The notes under the pieces were generated by a model, which saw nothing but the letters and a program-made list of their open reading frames with translations, was not told the origin of the DNA and searched no databases. 64,000 nucleotides of DNA. Origin: Cyclina sinensis (Eukaryota; Mollusca; Bivalvia; Venerida; Veneridae). Positions 12,451 to 25,169 of the stretch are shown here, piece by piece. A program made the translations under genes and the position numbers. Numbering within the stretch: the stretch's first letter is position 1; every line of letters starts with the position of its first letter. The DNA is taken from NCBI GenBank assembly GCA_012932295.1, contig JAAONU010000010.1:22082204-22146203 (forward strand). Reading direction: 5' to 3'.

Positions 12451-15249
12451 TAAATAAATAATTCTCTTTGTCAATTAGTTTAACCTCGAAGTAAAAAAAT
12501 GCTATTTTAGACAATTTCACCCAAGTCAAATTCTCTACACAGTTATAAATACAAAAGATGAAAGATGGAAATACATTTAAAAAACAAAACAAATTATTTT
12601 GAAACTATATTGAGCAAGGGTTCATGAATAAACTTTTATTGTATTTTTATGTTTAAAGAAATTCTTGAGATAATTTAAGATTATCTAGTACAGCTTATTT
12701 ATCAAACATTGCATTTCGAAGTTTTGTATGGAATAGCATGAATACGTCTTTTTCCAAAATCTGTATAGGCGTCTTTTTATCCTTTGATAATTATAGACAA
12801 GGTTATTATAATAGCATTTGATCTTGTTTTATCATACTTGACTGATTTGTTTATCAAGTTCAGTAGTTAAGGGCATGTTAACAAAAGCTATTTTTGTAAT
12901 GTTTTCTTTGTTTTGATTTTATTTACCACAAACTGAGCTATCGTCGACCTCAGAATGCAAAACGAAAGGCCTTCATCGATAGATAATTCTAACCAACGCG
13001 AAGTTAATGTACACTTGAAATTTTGTATATCCATTCATCAAAGAAAGGCATTTGAAATTGTTTATATACTTTTTTAAATGGCATATATATTAATCGTTAT
13101 TTCTATATTTCATAAATAAAGCCAAAGCATATAAAACAACTAAAAATGGTTTTCTTTCAAGTTAAGATGCAAGGAATGCGTTCAAAAATATCATTTTACT
13201 GTTAGTTTTCATTCGTTGCGTGAAACTTCTTTGAAAATGTAATTTTAAAGTACCTTTTTTAGCAGATTCAATTCTTATTAATAATGTTTTTTTGTGTGTA
13301 ATATTCCCCTTGTTTCTATCATTATATTTTGTTCTTGTTTTACGAGATTTTTACCTTAAATGATTTAAAGGTTTTAAACACTTACTCATTTGTTTTCGTA
13401 ATTGCGTTTGTATATCATATGTATGTACTTACACATTTGTTTGATATAATTATGGCGAATGCATATTGCACCGTATGTTAAATTACATTAATGGTCAAGT
13501 GTTATTTTTGACCTATTTACAATAAAAATTTATAAAAATTATATTATGGAAACCTAATAAAGCCGTGTTTAAATTATGTTTTGTTTACTTAATATGGAAC
13601 ACAAAAGTGCCATAAGACAGCCGGATAAAGGACGCATTTCAAGGGTTTGTTATTCATCAAAACATCAATTTTCTCAAAATACAAATCTTACAGACGTGCA
13701 AGGAGATCTTATGTCTCGTGTCACGGTACTTTGGCCTGATCATCGTCTTAATCTTAAGCACGTCTATCATGCCAAGTAGCAGAAAGTAAGTTGTCTACGT
13801 CAACGGACATAGGTGGTTACAAAATCTCAAAATGCATAAAGTGTATATAGTTGAGTAAGAAACATGTAAGGCACGCATGCACAAGAATATCTAAAGTAAA
13901 TACACATGTACTGGAAATTTACATGATTAAAAAATACTTTTTTCAATAATATTGCCAATAAAGCGAATGTTGGCTACAAATGATTTTGAAAAGGGACATC
14001 AATGCAACAGTAAGGCAAGAGTCGGGTTTATTTCAGATCAAATAGAACCATTTTTCTATTGTTTTAGGACATACAGTCACTTTAAGCGTTACATTTTTGA
14101 TCAGATACTTTCCTTCCATTCATATTTTGATGTTGTGCTTTCATCAGTTAAACGTGCAATATTTCCGGTAACTGTGCGAAGATATAATTAAAACACAATG
14201 TTGAAAATATGAAAACAGGCATGCATTTATTTGAATAACTTGAAAGGTTGGGCTATTTCTTAAAACATATTGGGGCTGTCCCCACACGAAACTTCACACT
14301 TCTAGGCCAAACCACTCTTGAATCTATATATTTTGGCCGCTATGTTAAAGTTTATTTACATTCGTCATAGTAACCATGGTCATAGATTCACGTGCATAGA
14401 TTCATGGTTGCTATTCGCATTGAAGAATACCTGAACCCTCTCTCCCGAACTTCCTTTCACGACCATCCCCTGAGCTATAGGTTATTACAGAATCTTCGGA
14501 CTTCCTTAAATTCTCTTCTAGAACTGTATTCCCCGAGCAGTTAAGTGAAGCCGTATCTACCATTAAACATGTCTCACCCTAGTTGCCCAGTCCCTGATTT
14601 TAACATTTTAATCTTTCCTTCTTTTATTGTCTTTTAAACAACTTTTTAATCTTCTTACGATCATTGACTCGCAAACATGTCTACGTCCCCGCGAGAAGTT
14701 TGAAATTATTGGGACATAGATAATAACAAACGATCACCTGTAACACATGCGCATGCGCAATTTGTACCGGTAAAATGCTGTTGAGCCTAGTGTAAAATTG
14801 TTTCAGAAATAATGAAACTTCATTTACCTTTAGTGTTGTTCCAATTTCATTAATATAAGATTGAATTTGATGTCAAGATTTCAGAAACTTCTTCGAATAT
14901 TGATGCATCTAACTGACAATATAAATCTTCTCAATACCGATAAATATGTCTGCCATTGATACCAGTATTCATGTTTGTTTTTTTACACAAGATCGACAAT
15001 AATTCAAGTTGCTTGCAAGTAATCTTAGTCCACCCATGATTGGAAGCATATGTTTAATCAATTAAGTGTAAATGGTAGCAAACACATTCGCGAGAACTAA
15101 AGAACAAACGTTGTAAGAGTAAAATGTATAATTATGCATTTACAATGTGTCTTTTTCTAATCTTCTGCATTTCAATATTGTTCTTCTTCAAAATTTTAAA
15201 ATCCCTTACGGCAAATCCAAGAAAGCTGTAAAAATGTTTTTATCTTTTT
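12451..15249. other. AT-rich stretch without recognised genes
   Basis: The first part (to about 12.9 kb) still resembles 34.2-34.35 kb ('tatcaaacattg', 'atttcgaagtt'), the outer edge of the duplication. The rest is featureless except for the 'catgcgcatgcgcaa' word near 14750. A 67-codon plus frame at 13576-13779 has no recognisable content. Confidence 0.35.
14743..14762. promoter_or_regulatory. NRF-1-like palindrome
   Basis: The word 'tgcgcatgcgca' is a perfect palindrome and contains the NRF-1 consensus GCGCATGCGC. Such sites mark CpG promoters in animals, but no adjacent gene was found, so a role is conjecture. Confidence 0.25.
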
Positions 15250-15251
15250 AT

Positions 15252-15270
15252 TATTTTTTTTTTTTTTTTG
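15252..15270 (-). other. LINE poly(A) tail
   Basis: A run of T on the plus strand, preceded on the minus strand by 'gaaaataaaatg', containing an AATAAA-type signal. It marks the 3' end of the LINE. Confidence 0.75.
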
Positions 15271-17109
15271 ATTTTAACATTTTATTTTCTATCATCAACG
15301 ACATTATTACAAATCATATACATGTATTATAAATCATACGCATGTGTGCTAAATATATAAGCATAATACTAAAACAATATGAGTTAAACAGAAGACAACA
15401 TTTAAATAAATAGTTTTAGCCGATTAACAAACTTTGTTATTAATGCAAGGTTTGAACTTTTGTTAGACAAGTAATCCGAAGTTGAAAATAGATCTTGATA
15501 TAACAATTTAAGCATGTCAACATACTTTGTTTGTCTATCACTTATTATATCACACTTATAAATACAAAAAAAAATATGCTAAGGATGATATTTACGCCGT
15601 TATACTCCTTATATTGTATTTTATAGCCTATAATAGTATTTTCCAAGGTCTCCTTTTGCTTCCGAAAACCACATTTTTCAAGAATATAGCTAATTTACTC
15701 CAGAAAACATCTAAATAATTACATTCTAAGAAAAACTGTGATATGTCTTTGTACTGGAGACAGTGTTTGCATAGAGATGAGTCTAATATTTTCCAGATAA
15801 ATAGATTTTCATTTGTCGGGATGATTTTGTGAATGAGTTTGAATTTGCATTGCTTTACTCTATTGTCAACAATCATTTTGTTCATAATAAAGTAAAAGGA
15901 CTGCCATTGAAATTGGCGTTTAAAAAACATTTTCCCAGTAGGAATGTATGCAGGGTTTTTGAAATTTTCTTTCAATAAATCTGTCGTAGAGCAGTTTTGA
16001 ATTAATTCTTTGTAAATCTTTATTTTGTATTTTAATGCAAAATGTTGTATTCACAACACAATTTGACGATGAAGAGTTTCTAATTATGCTTATTTCGGAT
16101 ATCCAATTAAATTTGCTTTTCAGTTTATTAAATAAATCAGTATGACCAATTTCTCCGTTTACGTTTATATCATTAGTAAAAATAAGACCTGAATTTATCC
16201 AAGAATTGAATATAAGACATTTGCCTTTAAACATTATGAACCTGTTTCCCCATATAATTTGTTTTCTAAAAACTGCAAAACTTTTCAAACTATTATTTAT
16301 TCTTGCATTCTGTCCAAGCTTCTATAATTACACTTTTATAGAAGTCTGGAATGGAATATCGTACATTGAGAAGAGATTTAAAAGAGTCTGGGTTCATATC
16401 AAATATAAGGAGCTCTTTCCCATACTGATTTAGGCAAATTTCCGGTATGATTTTCCAGTTGCCTTAAATTGTGTAATTATCCTTCAAAGATATAACCCAT
16501 TTCAATTTTAAAGATTTTGCAAAAGATCCAATATCAATCATTTCAAGGCCACCTTTAAGTCTTTTCACTATTAGTATATTTCTTTTGATTTTTTCATTTT
16601 TATCATTCCAAAGGAAGTGAAAGAACATCCTGTTCACTGTTATTGCTTTGGGAAGGTAAAGCGACTGAAGTAAATATGTTAATTTTGGAAGGATCAACGA
16701 TTTTATTATCATTATCTTGCCATAGAAAGTTAAATTTCTAGTCTTCTATTTATTTAAAAGGTATTGGCACACCTCTAATTTACTTTTCCAATTTAATATT
16801 TCATTTTTTTTATTATGGATTCCAAAATATACACCGAGAGCTTTGACCTGATTTTTAAATGAAATTCCATTGCCATTTTTTGTGTTTTGAGTTTCCTATC
16901 CACAACCCTTCGGGTTTATTTATGTTTAAATCAAGGCAAGAATAAATTCCAAATGATGTAATAATATGAATAGCGGCCTAATTTTCATCATCACTTTTTA
17001 AAAATAAATTTGTATCGTCAGCAAGTTGAGAAATATTTGTATATATGTTTAATTGATATGCCTTCAATAGCCGTACAAGATCTTGTTTTCGTTGACATAA
17101 CTTCTGCTA

Positions 17110-17634
17110 TTATTGTAAATAGAAGGGCGGACATCCTTGTCTTATACCAAGTGACAATGTGAAGAAATTAGATTTCCAGCCGTTGTTTAAAGCACACGCC
17201 GTAATATTACTATAAAATGCCTTTATCCATTTAATAAATATTTGTTTAAATCCAAATTTTTCTAGAACTGCGATAAAAAGCCATTCATAAGTGTCGAAAG
17301 CCTTTTTAAAATTAAGAACTAAAATTGCACCACCTAATTTTTGCATATCGGTGTATTCAATTATGTCTTGTATTTGTCTTATATTATAGCCGAAAGACCT
17401 ATTTTTGATAAACCCTTGTTGATCCATACTTATTATTCTAGGAAGAACATTCTGAAGTCGCTTTGCTAAAACCTTTGCTGCAATTTTATAGTCTATATTT
17501 AGGAGTGAGACCGGCCTCCAATTGTCTATTTTTTCAAGGTCCCCCGTTTTGAAAATTAATGAAAAAAAACCCTGTTTCTCTGTAAAGGATAAATGTCCTT
17601 TTTTAAAGCTCTCATGCAAAATCTGAGTAACCAA
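17110..17634 (-). pseudogene. Reverse transcriptase core of the LINE
   Basis: The longest open piece of the LINE covers RT motifs 0 to about B: the WRPVSLLNIDYKIAAKVLAK block, DQQGFIKNRSFGYNIRQIQD, an A motif (VLNFKKAFDTYEW, where the usual D of the FxDxxKAFD box reads N) and the B motif LGIRQGCP. The C motif LADD lies about 90 bp downstream in another frame. RT copies the LINE RNA into the target site. Two defects kill this copy: a frameshift between B and C, and N in place of the first catalytic Asp. Confidence 0.85.
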
Positions 17635-18999
17635 GTGACTGATTTTAGTCCAAAAATTAAGATAAAATTCTAATGCTAGCCGTCTAGATGCGGAATTTTA
17701 TTTAACTTAATTTCACGGATAGCATTAAACATGCATCAACAGTAAATAAACGTTCACACTGGTCGCTGCTTCCGAACTGAAAAAACACTTTCTAATTGTA
17801 CAGTATCAAGATATTCGCATGGGTTTGACTGGTTTACTGAGCAGTATAAGTTTTCGAAAAGAAATAATTTCTTCCTTTAAAATACTGTGTATATCTGTAA
17901 TTTGTTTTCCATTTACTTTAAGTGAGCTTAAAACTTTCCAATTCTGTCTCGAATTTTCATCATTTAAAAAGAATTTAAGAATTGTTTCGCCTTCCTCTAA
18001 AAGTTGGATCCTAGATCGAATTTGGGCACCTTTCATTTTAAAATTATAAATTTATTCTATTTCGCTTTCTAAATTGGATATTTCTGCATTATCATTTGAT
18101 GTTGTAATATTATAACTGTAAAAATTATTGAGTCTATTTTCTAACCACTGTAGTCTAGTTCGTCTTTCTCTCGCTTTTGATTTAGCAGATATTAAAGAAA
18201 GTTCCTTAATTTTACATTTACAAAGATCCCACTTTTGCTGGTAATCGTTTATATTTTCGGTTTCGAGTGAATCGACCAGATTTGAGATCATTGAGATATA
18301 TTCTACGTCGTTCAAATACGAATTATTAAGCTTCCAAAAACCTTTTCGAACATGGTTTAATTTTAAGAGAAATTGAAAGATGATCCGTGCTGTTGATAAC
18401 TGCTGGTCTTATATCTGAGGAGAGAATAGAAGGTAATAAATTTTCATCTATAAGCCAAAAATTAATTCTAATTTTTTCTATGGTCGCTTTTCTAAGCCAA
18501 GTGAATTTTTTTAATGTTTTTATGAAGAACTTTCCAAATATCGATAAGATTGTGCGTTTTCATCATTTTTGATATACTTTTAGAAAAACGTTTTACTGGT
18601 TGATTGCTTATTCTATCATCTGTATTTAAAACGTCATTGAAGTCCCCGCCGATAATTTTAATCCCTTGTGATTTTTTTCACTCGAAAAAAGAAATTTTGC
18701 CATAAAAGCTCTTTCTTTACTTTTTATCTTTTGGAGCATATATGTTCACAAAAGTGTATAAATTTTCATTGGCTTCAATAATCAGTAATACGTATCTATC
18801 TGATAGATCATTTATGGACTCCAAAACTTTAACTTGTATTTTTTTCTTAACAAGAATAGAGCATCCTTTACTATTACTTTCACCAAAAGAATGAAATAAC
18901 TTTGTGTATTCAGCGAAATAAGATGGGGTGATGTGGTATGATATGTAGACATGTTTAGATCAAATGAAATTCTAAAACAGTCCAAGGGCCTTTTAATAC

Positions 19000-19436
19000 A
19001 TCAAAAAAAAAGTGAATGTATGACGTGCTTATTCATGTAGTTTTTGAGATCAGTAGATCAAATGCTTTGTCAGCAAATAATCCGAAAGCACGAGTTTTCA
19101 CCTACGCTTTTTAATCCAATATTGCACGGAATCAAGCAATATGTTATATATATTGTTCTCGATAAAAACGGGAACTTCCTTCTTCATAACATGTATTGAT
19201 TGCACTTATCGTGTTATAAAAACATCGTTTGATATAATACGACAAAATATTTAGTGCAAATTTATATTAAAGCTGGACAACTATAATATCAATGTTACTA
19301 CAAATAAATCTTGACAATAAAGATTATTGAGAAAAAAGTATGTGTACAAGCACTGGTCTATACAGCTCATATTCATCAATTGCAGTACAAAAGGTTTATA
19401 TTATAAGCCTTAAATAAATAATGGCCATGTATTGTT
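19000..19436. other. AT-rich spacer
   Basis: Nothing recognised between the truncated LINE and the tandem repeat. Confidence 0.3.
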
Positions 19437-19770
19437 ATTTTGTTATGTTTAAATTGAAGAAAAATCTTGACAAATCCACAAAGTAAAAAAAGTGTGAAAA
19501 GTTTGTGGAAAATGTCACTTACATTTCGTTATATCTAAATAGAAAAACGATTTTGACAAATCCAAATTGCAAAATAGTGTAAAAATTTTGTGGAAAAAAA
19601 TTCACATACATTTCGTTACGTTTAAATATAAAAAAATGACAGCCAACAAAACAAAATAATGTGAAAATTATTAGAAAAAGAATCACATACATTTCGTAAT
19701 GTTTGAATAGAAAAAAAACTTTTGACCAATCCACAAAGCAAAAAAAAAAAAACTTATTGCAAAAGTTAGA
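19437..19770. repeat. Tandem repeat of about 85 bp, four copies
   Basis: The words 'acatttcgttatat', 'acatttcgttacg' and 'acatttcgtaatg' begin at 19521, 19608 and 19689. Each is followed by 'taaatagaaaaa' and 'gaccaatccacaaagcaaaa', with a diverged copy upstream. The reverse strand gives a repetitive Phe-rich frame that I take to be an artefact. Confidence 0.7.
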
Positions 19771-20199
19771 TATTGTCGTGCATTCATGTGAAAAAACATT
19801 ATTATCCATTCATTATAGGAATGCAACACATATTTACAATACTTTCTCACGCCGTACACATAAACATGTGTCATTTTGTATCATGTGTATTGCTTTGTAT
19901 AATTATCGTTTTCACATAGAGTTATTTCAATATAATTTTTCATCAAACATCATCAAATCATATCTAAAATCATGACTAACGTTTCGGGAATCGTTACATT
20001 CATATGTTTTTGTTCAAAACGTTTTACTTTCCTTTTTTGTACTTTTGTCCTGTAGCAGTTCAACCGGCGTAGGTGGTGACCTATTTACCGATCCATTCCT
20101 TTGTTTGTTTTGTGTGCATGTCTTGTTTTCCTTGTACGCCACAATGTTTATAACTGAAGATTGGCCTAGAATTTGGCTGTCTAGTTTCGTCTTGTTTTG

Positions 20200-20800
20200 C
20201 TTGGGTTGTTTTTGTTTTCTTTGTCCAGTGTTCCCGTTTGTTTGGGGGTCACTTTGGGTTTTAATAGTAGAGTCTTCATGCAGACTATTGCACTAGTTAC
20301 ACTACCAGTCGTTCGCTCATTCTGATATATGATGCCAGTTTCAAGGCACTTCGAACATTTTATTGTTTTTACAACTTGACCTCTGTGGATCACACTTGCC
20401 TTAAATTGAGCAAATTGCATGAATCTACTCAAGGGTTCTCTCATTGAAGATGATTTAACAACTACAAGCCTGTCTCCCGTTTCACAACTGATGAGCTTTC
20501 CACCGATTCGCAGCTTTTCTCGAGTGGTAGAAATCACATCAAGGCCTTTCAACACAAGAGTTCGTACCGTCCTCGGCAGATAACAGTATACGTTGTATAC
20601 GAATGCGGATTGTTTCTTCACCATCGAAACAAAGTGGGTTTGTACTAAGGATTGGAATAGTTTCCCCCCTTATAGTTACCCCTGTAGACATCAGTACAAC
20701 TTTATCGTCTAAATTGTCAAGATATATTCTCCACATCACTCTGACTCTCTGAATCCCTGTTATATGGGTAGGGTCAATAGAAGAGGATATAACTCAATAT
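20200..20800 (-). pseudogene. LINE ORF1-like CCHC (gag-like) protein, frameshifted
   Basis: Minus-strand translation: ITGIQRVRVMWRIYLDN, then DDKVVLMSTGVTIRGETI, then RIRIQRILLSAEDGT; a frameshift near 20575; then LKGLDVISTTREKLRIGG, LISCETGDRLVVV and VIHRGQ, followed by a zinc knuckle KCSKCLETG. After another slip of one base, HISE-stop-ANDW can be read, so the third Cys of the knuckle has become a stop (TGC to TGA). This layout (small RRM-like fold, then CCHC knuckles) matches ORF1-type proteins of mollusc non-LTR retrotransposons as I know them. It could be the ORF1 of the same LINE type as at 15.25-18.95 kb (same strand, upstream side), but about 1.2 kb of unrelated sequence lies between them. 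Confidence 0.65.
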
Positions 20801-20947
20801 AGCTCTTCGTGATTTAGCCTTTGTGACTGATTTGCTTTTATTTTCCCGAACAGTTCTCTCCCTTGCAAGAACACAAGAGGAACGCCATTTTGGGCCTTGT
20901 TTGTACTGTCACTTACTTGTGAATCTTGATTCTGCATTATTCCGTCC

Positions 20948-20949
<2 letters not shown>

Positions 20950-21001
<52 letters not shown>
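20950..21001. repeat. (CA)n/(TA)n microsatellite
   Basis: About 20 CA dinucleotides followed by about 5 TA dinucleotides. Confidence 0.98.
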
Positions 21002-22385
21002 CCGGTTTTAGACAAATATTTAACACTAATTTAATACTTTATTTACACATTTATACCACAATAGTTCCTTACAGCCGTAAAAAAGCTCAATATTTCCACG
21101 TAGACAAAAACATTGCCTTAGCTTGTGCAGTCACGTGATTTAAATCTTCATTGAACTTCTTCACTTGAGTTGAAATGAAATATGGTTATTTGTTATTTGT
21201 TTGGTGATAATTCAATGCTAATGATGATTAAGGTGGATAGTGGTTTGAAACCGCGACATAAACATGTGGCCTATTTTCCGCTAGTAGGAACATAAACTTT
21301 ATAAATAGCCACTTAACCTTATAAAATTCTTAATGAAATACAAAACAACATGTATCAGTACGACCAAACTAATACGATTATGACAAAAGCAGCAATTGAA
21401 AAAATAAGAATCTGCATTTTTACTCTGGTTTTTAATATATATCAGTGTGGAATATAATAACTGCAGCCTTTTATTCCTAAAACTACACTGATGACGTAAT
21501 GCTTTTATTAACCTAGCTTCGTAGACAACGATAATGTGCTAACTTTGAACAAATGAACCCACTGACTCACATTTTTCAGGCAAATGAGCGATTTGTGTCT
21601 ACTTCGTCAAAGAACAACTTCACAAATACCCAAGAATAAATGATCTTTCATACTTAAAACGGTAGTTGGACAAGATAAATAGGGTTGAGTGTCATTCTGA
21701 CAGCTCTTTTTCTCAAATAACAGTCTGCCTGTCTGTCTATCTCTCTTAATTACGTTTAAAGAGAAGTCTATATTATCTTTAAGTGTATTTAACAAGCCGT
21801 AAACAATGATATAAATTTCACTTTTTATCCAATTCACTTACGGAAAAGCACTAAATAAAAATGTCTCGACTAGGGTGTGATACCTTAATGATTTTTAGTT
21901 TCTGTTTGCACATCATTTAATCAAGTGCTAATGAATCATATTATGAACAGATTATTCTATAACGCTTAGATTTTTTACAATAATAATATAAAAATCTGCT
22001 TACTCTATATTTCTGAGGACTGACAGAGGTGTATTCGTCAAGACTGTAAACTGGTACACTGTAACATACGTTTCAAAAAACACTTAATAATTCTTGTTAA
22101 ATGATTCACCAGCTGTTAGCTTTCGATAAATTTGACACAGGGAATATGTATTAAGCCATTCAACTGTTCTCTATATACAATAAAGAAATCATCGTGGAAA
22201 TAATTATGATTCGGTTTTTACAGAAAATTGTGAAAAGATAACAAGTTTATTTAAAAACGTGCAAAACGTTATTACGTATCACATAGTCTGTTTCACATTT
22301 ATGTTTTTAATCTATATTTTTGTAGACTGATGATACATGTTCATATGTTATGCTATGAAGCAATTAGTTTTGCGACAGAAATAAC
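21002..22385. other. AT-rich stretch without recognised features
   Basis: No gene, transposon motif or repeat array seen. Open frames are short and non-repetitive without domain signatures. Confidence 0.3.
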
Positions 22386-22575
22386 GATTGCAATCATTAT
22401 TGCAAAACTGGTTGGGAAAACGTCTTGTTAAACTGGATAGGAACAAAACTTGTAAAACTGGTTGGAAAAAAAGTCTTGTAAAACTGGTTGGGGAAAAATC
22501 TTGTAAAATTGGTTGGGAAAAAAATCTTGTGAAACTGGTTGGAAAAAAATCTTGAAAAATTGGCTGGGAAATTCT
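22386..22575. repeat. Short minisatellite, about 28 bp x 6-7
   Basis: The unit 'cttgtaaaactggttggg' plus an A-rich tail recurs six or seven times with small length changes in the A run. It decays toward the right. Confidence 0.85.
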
Positions 22576-22839
22576 TTTTAAAATTCTGTTTTTTATTGCA
22601 TTGTGGAACTACTGGTTTGCATTTTATATAATGTTCCTGTCACAATCAATTGTTTAATGATCAAAGACTAAGGACTGTTTAACAACTTTACAAGACAGCA
22701 GTCTTGACTTCGTTACATTCTATATTTCAAAAGAAATTCAACCGTCGACGAGAACAGTAAGTACCGTAGTCATATCATTTAGCAAATGAATACTATATGT
22801 AATATATATATTTGACCTTATCGACATTTAAGTATAGGG

Positions 22840-23100
22840 CTGATTTATGTCATGTCGTATGAGTGTGTTTTCGGGGCAAAAATGCGAAAACACGAATTTT
22901 TTTTTTTCGCGTGGCGGGGCGAAAATTGCAATTTTGGCGTGTTTTTTCCCTTTAATTTGGCGTGTCTTTTCATTTTCGCCGCGCCAGGCGAAAACAAGAA
23001 AATTTGAAAAGTTAAATGTGTCGTATTTTCGTCTGGCGCCCGCTAGACAAGGATGCGACATTACATTTAACTTTTTCGCGTTCCGGTCACGCATGCACAC
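22840..23100. mobile_element. CpG-rich hairpin block, possible MITE fragment
   Basis: An abrupt GC/CpG-rich island in AT-rich DNA, built of words such as 'gcgaaaacacgaa', 'cgcgtggcggggcgaaaa', 'ttttggcgtg' and 'cgccgcgccaggcgaaaac'. At about 23008-23075 'aaaagttaaatgtgtcg' faces 'cgacattacatttaactttt', an imperfect inverted repeat with a loop of about 35 bp. Both strands show a roughly 90-148 codon frame here, but the peptides follow the repeat structure and are not protein-like. It is likely a fragment of a non-autonomous element. I found no target duplication. Confidence 0.4.
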
Positions 23101-25169
23101 ACAAAGTACACATATGTCATATGCTTGAAAATTATAAAAATGAGATACATTAACTTTAAACCAAATGAATTTTGAGGGGTTGTGTGATCTTTGCAGAATT
23201 TTGTGCAAAATAACTCTTATAAACTCACGATAAATGGACATAAATCTGTTCAAACACATGCTTAAACTCACCATTTAACATCACATTTCGTTATTTTTCA
23301 GCGAACATGTATACTAATAAATATTGTTTACATGAAACAACGCTGATAAGTTAATTTTAAATATATTAACATAATTCATAAGTTCAACAAAAAAAAAAAG
23401 AATATGTGTGGTTGCTGTGCGCATGCCTTAGCGAATCTTACTTTTCCCAGTAATGCATAAGGAACCAATCGTCAACAAAACCAAACAGGTTGTGTCGGCA
23501 CCATATAAGCTTAATGGTATGTGAGATAACATAAAAAAAAACATTTGTAAAAAACAGAAAAAAACAATAACAGCAATAACAACAACAAAGATAAAACGAA
23601 CAAACAACTCTTAATATTGATACCTTACTAAAGACAAGCCTACTATGATTTTCTATTCCATTCGTTATTGATAAGATTTTACCCCGCCAGGTAATTGGTC
23701 ACATTTCCGCCTTAAATACTCCTATCCGGTGTTCCTGCACATATAACCAGTAACTAGCAAATTTTTCACAAATGCCTGACTTATTATCCCACTTGATCTG
23801 CTCTGAATCAGACGTTAAAGATGCATAAGATACAGTGTGAGATAAATAGTCACGGAGATATTTTGCCTAGCCCGGGGAACAAGCTAACTACCATATGAAT
23901 ACCAACTCCGTTCTTTACCTATTGATCTAAGCATAAAAATAACTTCACAAAATGAATAGCAAATGTCACCTGCACAGCTCCAAAGATCAACCATTTTGGG
24001 AATTTCTCATTAAATGGGACATTTTGTTTTGTTATGGTTTAAAACTGGCTTTTAAGCAGTAACATTACCAAAATTAGTATACGTTTTACACTAATGAGTA
24101 CTATAAATGCTAAATACTGTTTTAATAAGGCGGAGAACAGAATTTTCCATGCACGTTTTTGAAGTAAAAATTCTGTAGATTAAACAATGCTTATAATCGT
24201 TAAACAAAGCAATATGAAAAAGCTATAGCTTGCAGAAGACTATTATTAGGTACTGGGTTTGTAACTGACGTGCATAGTGGATCTGTAGCATTAATAGAGG
24301 GCGAGGCGATAACTTATGTGCTGATGCGTCGTCTAAATATTTAAATCCGAGTATTAGAATGACAGCACCGTTTACTCAATATGTCTTGACACGTCATTAC
24401 AAGCAAACGATACCGACGCATTACTGGACATAAATCTTTTATATAGTGAGCTTAACGTTTTTATGTACACACAAAATTGTTTGAATGCACCGGACTACTA
24501 TCAAAATATTCATACACATTCATGAACATACACATTCTGAAGCTATATCCAGAGTCATAGTGACGTCTGCGTGTAGCAGTCTATAGGTGTTCACTGAAGA
24601 AAAAAAAAACGTCAGCTAGGTTGGTAATTATATTGAGTAAGACCTGTTAACAGAAGTCACTATTGCAAGAAGAAATAGTTATACTTTAAAGGCTAGAATA
24701 AAATTCAAATGTTACTTTACAGTATTTCCCTGAATGTGCGTATTTAAGGCTTAATGTCTAACGACGCTTACGTCACTGCAAGCGTTACAAGTTTCAGTAT
24801 ACCCCACCTTCTGTAAAGCTCAGCCGCACAGTTCTACAAGCATCTGACTAAATACATTCATTTGTTTAAAATCTAGACCATATCAAATATGTCTCTTGGA
24901 TCTGAGACATGACATAAAATAACAAACGCCAACCGGGGACTTTCAAGGTCAGGGCAAGACTGGCATAGATTTTTTTTTCAATTGCTTAATGTTTAAGTAA
25001 ACGCAAAGTTCAAAAGCTATTTGAATTCTCGTTGTATTCAGCTCTCTCCACAATAAAAGCGGAGGTACATCAGTGTTTGATACAACTTGGTAGGACATGG
25101 TCATATTAAACTGGCTAGTGGCACACTGAGGTATGTTTCGGTATAATTGAGAAAGAGTCATATTCCTCC
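23101..25169. other. Unannotated stretch
   Basis: AT-rich, with A-rich low-complexity DNA near 23390 and 23530-23600. No gene or transposon recognised. Confidence 0.3.

Larger units (their letters stand above)
15250..18950 (-). mobile_element. L1/Tx1-like LINE, 5'-truncated and frameshifted
   Basis: Read 5'->3' on the minus strand the element contains: (1) the C-terminal half of an AP-type endonuclease (FGESNSKGCSILV, YTFVNIYAPKDKK, and IIGGDFNDV at 18633-18650); (2) the linker typical of L1-like ORF2 (RSRIQLLEEGETILKFFLND); (3) reverse transcriptase, with KTGDLEKIDNWRPVSLLN, YKIAAKVLAKRLQ, DQQGFIKNRS, FKKAFDTYEW and GIRQGCP, and the catalytic box LADDTNLF at 17010-17025; (4) thumb and C-terminal region (LPKLTYLLQSLYLPK, WGNRFIMFKGK); (5) a zf-RVT-like CxxC...C end (LCKHCLQYKDISQF). 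It ends with AATAAA and a poly(A) run of 18 A (plus strand 15252-15270). The coding frame is split by many stops and frameshifts, so it is dead. The endonuclease N-terminus is absent, which is consistent with 5' truncation during target-primed reverse transcription. No target-site duplication was identified. Confidence 0.9.

Noticed and set aside
18387..18572. Plus-strand 61-codon frame and others over 15.1-18.6 kb
   Set aside because: Antisense shadows of the LINE on the minus strand.
22828..23274. 148-codon minus frame and 93-codon plus frame
   Set aside because: They cover the CpG-rich hairpin block. Both strands are open and the peptides mirror the repeated cgaaaa words.
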